Shown piece after piece: positions 61,935 to 64,000 of a stretch of 64,000 nucleotides of DNA. Each line of letters begins with the position of its first letter. Positions within the stretch are counted from its first letter, which is position 1. Source of the DNA: Nocardia colli (lineage in GTDB: Bacteria; Actinomycetota; Actinomycetes; Mycobacteriales; Mycobacteriaceae); contig NZ_VXLC01000011.1 in assembly GCF_008704205.1 (NCBI RefSeq), forward strand, positions 124,001 through 188,000. The letters are read 5' to 3'. A program made the translations under genes and the position numbers. Under the pieces are notes generated by a model. That model was not told the DNA's origin, did not search any database, and saw nothing but the letters and a program-made list of their open reading frames with translations.

Positions 61935-62267
61935 GTGGCGGATGAGAAATTCGAGTTCCACCCGGAAGATTTCCGATCGGCCGCGGGGAAGACGGCCCAT
62001 GTCGGCGATCGGATCACCGACGTCATCAACAACCTGACTTCGACCGTCTCCGGTCGCGGTGCCCCCTGGGGTGACGACAAAATGGGTAACCAGTTCGCGA
62101 ACGGCCCCGGCGGCGACGACGGATATCTGTCCTCGAAGAAGAACCTGACCGACGGCGTCACCGGTATGGCGGGCACCTTCAAGCAAGTGGCCACCGACCA
62201 GCGGAAGGTCGCCGACAAGCTGCAGCAGGATCTGGACAAGCGCAATGGCGAAAGCTTCACCAGGTGA
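61935..62267 (+). CDS. Small PWG-motif T7SS partner (module C)
   Basis: This 110-residue helical hairpin protein starts at the GTG at 61935 (MADEKFEFHPEDFRSAAG) after a GGGAAAGGG stretch. The turn GAPWGDDKMGNQFANG matches the module A and B paralogs. The frame is open far upstream but only as a shadow of the preceding gene. It is followed 16 bases later by a YbaB-like gene and then the large module C gene. Confidence 0.8.
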   Translation: MADEKFEFHPEDFRSAAGKTAHVGDRITDVINNLTSTVSGRGAPWGDDKMGNQFANGPGGDDGYLSSKKNLTDGVTGMAGTFKQVATDQRKVADKLQQDLDKRNGESFTR

Positions 62268-62283
62268 GTAAGGGTCGGTAGCC

Positions 62284-62802
62284 GTGGCACACGATTTTTC
62301 TCGGGGAGACGTCGCGGGCCTGATGGAAGAGGTGCAATCGCAGCTCCACTCCATCGCGCGATTGCAGCAACAGCGCCTTGCACTGACGGGTAAGGCGACG
62401 GTGCGCGGCGGCCGAGTGACCGTCGTGGTCAATGCGGACGGCAATGTCATCGAGACCAAGTTCGGCCGGGGCGTCGAGGACTTGGAATACGCGGAATTGG
62501 CGCGCGCCGTCACGCAGGCGGCGCAAGAAGCGACCACCGATGTGCGCCGCCAGTCGCAGGAATTGCTCGCGCCGTTCCAGCAGGAGCGCGCGCGTTTGCC
62601 GAAGTTGTCGGATCTGGTCGAGGGAATGCCGGACCTCAGCAGCCAGATGCCCGCGCAGGTACACGCGTCACTGAGTAAACCCGATTCGCTGGAGCGGGCC
62701 ACCGCTGCCGAAACCGACAGCGCCGCCATGACATTCGACAATGTCGAGACGATCGACAATGTGAAGTCCCGGGAGCGTGGGGTCACCGATTCCGGTTGGT
62801 GA
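62284..62802 (+). CDS. YbaB/EbfC-family protein in T7SS module C
   Basis: This 172-residue protein starts at a GTG. Residues about 10-100 follow the YbaB/EbfC pattern: a coiled helix (LMEEVQSQLHSIARLQQQRLALTG), then beta strands (VRGGRVTVVVNADGNVIETKF) and a second helix (YAELARAVTQAAQEA). An extra acidic tail follows. Classical YbaB binds DNA, but actinobacterial versions are frequent in ESX/T7SS loci, where they may act as secretion accessories. It is found in module C only, between the small and large genes. Confidence 0.8.
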   Translation: MAHDFSRGDVAGLMEEVQSQLHSIARLQQQRLALTGKATVRGGRVTVVVNADGNVIETKFGRGVEDLEYAELARAVTQAAQEATTDVRRQSQELLAPFQQERARLPKLSDLVEGMPDLSSQMPAQVHASLSKPDSLERATAAETDSAAMTFDNVETIDNVKSRERGVTDSGW

Positions 62803-62807
62803 TCTAA

Positions 62808-64000
62808 ATGGACTTCTGGGATGGACTCCTCGAAACTCTCGGGTGGGTCGCCGGTAGCGATTGGCCCGAGGGCTCGGAAACCGGCATGCGAGCGCTGGCC
62901 GGTGACTGGCGCAACGCCGCCGAAGAGCTGCGCGGCATCATGGCCGACATCAACGCGGCCAAGTCTGCCGCGCTCGGCGCGTACCCGTCCGGTGCGGCGC
63001 GCGATGAGATCGCGGGCGCGTTCGACAAGATGCGCGACGGTACCGGCGCCAGCAAGGAGCAAGAGAACAACAATCTCAAGAAGCTCGCCGAATTCTTCGA
63101 CAAGCTCGGTGAATCCGCCGACGGCGTCGGTACCGAGATCGAGTACGCCAAATGGATGATGTGGTCCTCGCTGGGACTGCTGGCGATCGAGCTCGCCGCG
63201 GCGTGGCTGTTTCCGCCCACCGCACCCGCCGTGGAGTTGGCCGCCATTGCCGCGACCCGTGTGACGATCCGGATGATCGCCAGGCAATCGCTCTTGGCCG
63301 CCCTCAAGCATGTCCTCAAGATGGCCGTGACCAAGGGCATCAAGTTCCTCGTCAAGCACGTCGCACTCGACCTCGCGCTCGGCACCATCCAGGACCTGGG
63401 AATCCAGTGGATCCAGAAGGAACAGGGCCACCGCAAGGACATCAACTGGGACCAGGTCAAGATGACCGCTGTGTCGTCGGGTGCGGGTGCGCTCGGTGGT
63501 GCGGCGGCCGGGCATTGGCTCGGAAACCGTTTGAAGCACGTCGATTTGGGCCCCGGCATGAAGGGCGCGGTCACCGGCCTCGGCGCGGGCTTCGCCGGGT
63601 CGATCGCCGGGTACGCACCGCAATTCGCGATCGACGTCATGAACAACGGGTGGGGCGGCGCGCTCAACAACTTCGATCCGCGCATGATCACGGCCGGCCT
63701 GTCCAACGGCGCGATGTCCGGCGGCAACAAGGCGCGGGCCACCAATTTCCACTTCGGCCGGATGGGCGCTCCGACCGGCGTCGGGGCACCGGGCGGGCCA
63801 CGGGTCGGGTATGCGGGCCTCGGGCCCGAAGGCGTTGGTACACATAGCAATGGCGGTCCGGACATGCGTCCGGCCGGCAGCAATGGTCTGAGCACGACGC
63901 AGAACGGCGGGGTCGGCCAGGGCGAGCACGGTGGCACGGGTGGTGAACGGACCGGCGGCGACAATGTCGGCGGCGGGGCCGGCAATCGCACCAACAGCTC
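62808..64000 (+). CDS. Large T7SS effector-type protein with CpnT-like N-terminal domain, cut by window end (module C)
   Basis: The frame from the ATG at 62808 stays open to the last base, giving 397 residues of an incomplete gene. The head GSDWPEGSETGMRALAGDW, the segment AWLFPPTAPAVELAAI and GHRKDINWDQVKMTAVSSG align closely with the giant module B protein, and more loosely with module A. From about residue 335 it enters a Gly/Asn/Ser-rich linker like those of its paralogs. The effector part lies beyond the window. It starts five bases after the YbaB-like gene. Confidence 0.85.
   Translation, partial: MDFWDGLLETLGWVAGSDWPEGSETGMRALAGDWRNAAEELRGIMADINAAKSAALGAYPSGAARDEIAGAFDKMRDGTGASKEQENNNLKKLAEFFDKLGESADGVGTEIEYAKWMMWSSLGLLAIELAAAWLFPPTAPAVELAAIAATRVTIRMIARQSLLAALKHVLKMAVTKGIKFLVKHVALDLALGTIQDLGIQWIQKEQGHRKDINWDQVKMTAVSSGAGALGGAAAGHWLGNRLKHVDLGPGMKGAVTGLGAGFAGSIAGYAPQFAIDVMNNGWGGALNNFDPRMITAGLSNGAMSGGNKARATNFHFGRMGAPTGVGAPGGPRVGYAGLGPEGVGTHSNGGPDMRPAGSNGLSTTQNGGVGQGEHGGTGGERTGGDNVGGGAGNRTNS

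Noticed and set aside
61887..63929. Minus-strand 680-codon open frame
   Set aside because: It runs antisense to the PWG protein, the YbaB-like gene and the CpnT-like gene, all of which have recognisable sequence.
1..64000. tRNA or rRNA genes
   Set aside because: No cloverleaf with a GTTCGA-type T arm and CCA-end acceptor pairing, and no rRNA sequence, was recognised.

Overview
The window is high-GC DNA with GTG-rich starts, ATGA/GTGA gene overlaps and leaderless-looking -10 boxes. It carries mycobactin/nocobactin-type NRPS-PKS genes, PknG, WXG100 and CpnT-like type VII secretion (T7SS) substrates, a Ddn-like protein and a mycobacterial-style spc/secY ribosomal cluster. Together these point to the Mycobacteriales, most likely Nocardia or a close relative. 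The assignment is from gene content read by eye; no database search was possible.

Region by region. (1) 1-11119: the 3' part of an NRPS (A-PCP-E-C), a type II thioesterase, a stand-alone ketosynthase, an AT-KR-ACP protein and a three-gene ABC-2 exporter, mostly translationally coupled. This resembles the lipid/acyl part of a mycobactin/nocobactin siderophore pathway plus a DrrABC-like pump. (2) 11175-16361: three paralogous membrane proteins (MAB_1171c-like) surrounding a 14-TM-type MFS drug exporter whose promoter carries a near-perfect 22-bp palindrome. (3) 16464-20649: two tandem M13 metallopeptidases with Tat/lipobox signals, transcribed leftward. (4) 21044-22484: rplN-rplX-rplE-rpsN, closed by a strong hairpin. 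(5) 22485-28688: a 6.2-kb non-ribosomal insertion in the spc cluster, with a Ddn-like reductase, a TetR regulator, two WXG100 proteins, a T7SS polymorphic toxin with an overlapping immunity-like gene, a SUKH protein, an internally deleted Imm8-like ORF, an RHH/Doc toxin-antitoxin pair and a decayed gene. (6) 28689-34249: rpsH-rplF-rplR-rpsE-rpmD-rplO, a terminator, then secY-adk-map. (7) 34774-39320: methyltransferase, DUF4254 protein, small conserved proteins, a TPR-like protein and dtd. (8) 39564-64000: three paralogous T7SS modules, each with a small protein carrying a PWGxDxxGxxFAxG motif and a large CpnT-like N-terminal domain protein of 839, 3230 and at least 397 residues. They are interspersed with pknG, an ansP-like permease, a MerR regulator, an alpha/beta hydrolase and three probable effector-associated proteins.

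How the genes fit together: the left end makes and probably exports a lipopeptide metabolite; the middle is core translation and secretion; the right third is an accessory T7SS effector arsenal. No ESX core machinery (EccB/C/D/E, MycP) is in the window, so these substrates must use a secretion system encoded elsewhere. The most distinctive object is the 3230-residue protein at 48135-57827. It has a CpnT-like head, an embedded papain-like Cys/His/Asp domain, four exact-period 62-residue helical repeats, 38-residue acidic repeats, a long proline-rich stalk and an unrecognised globular C-terminus.
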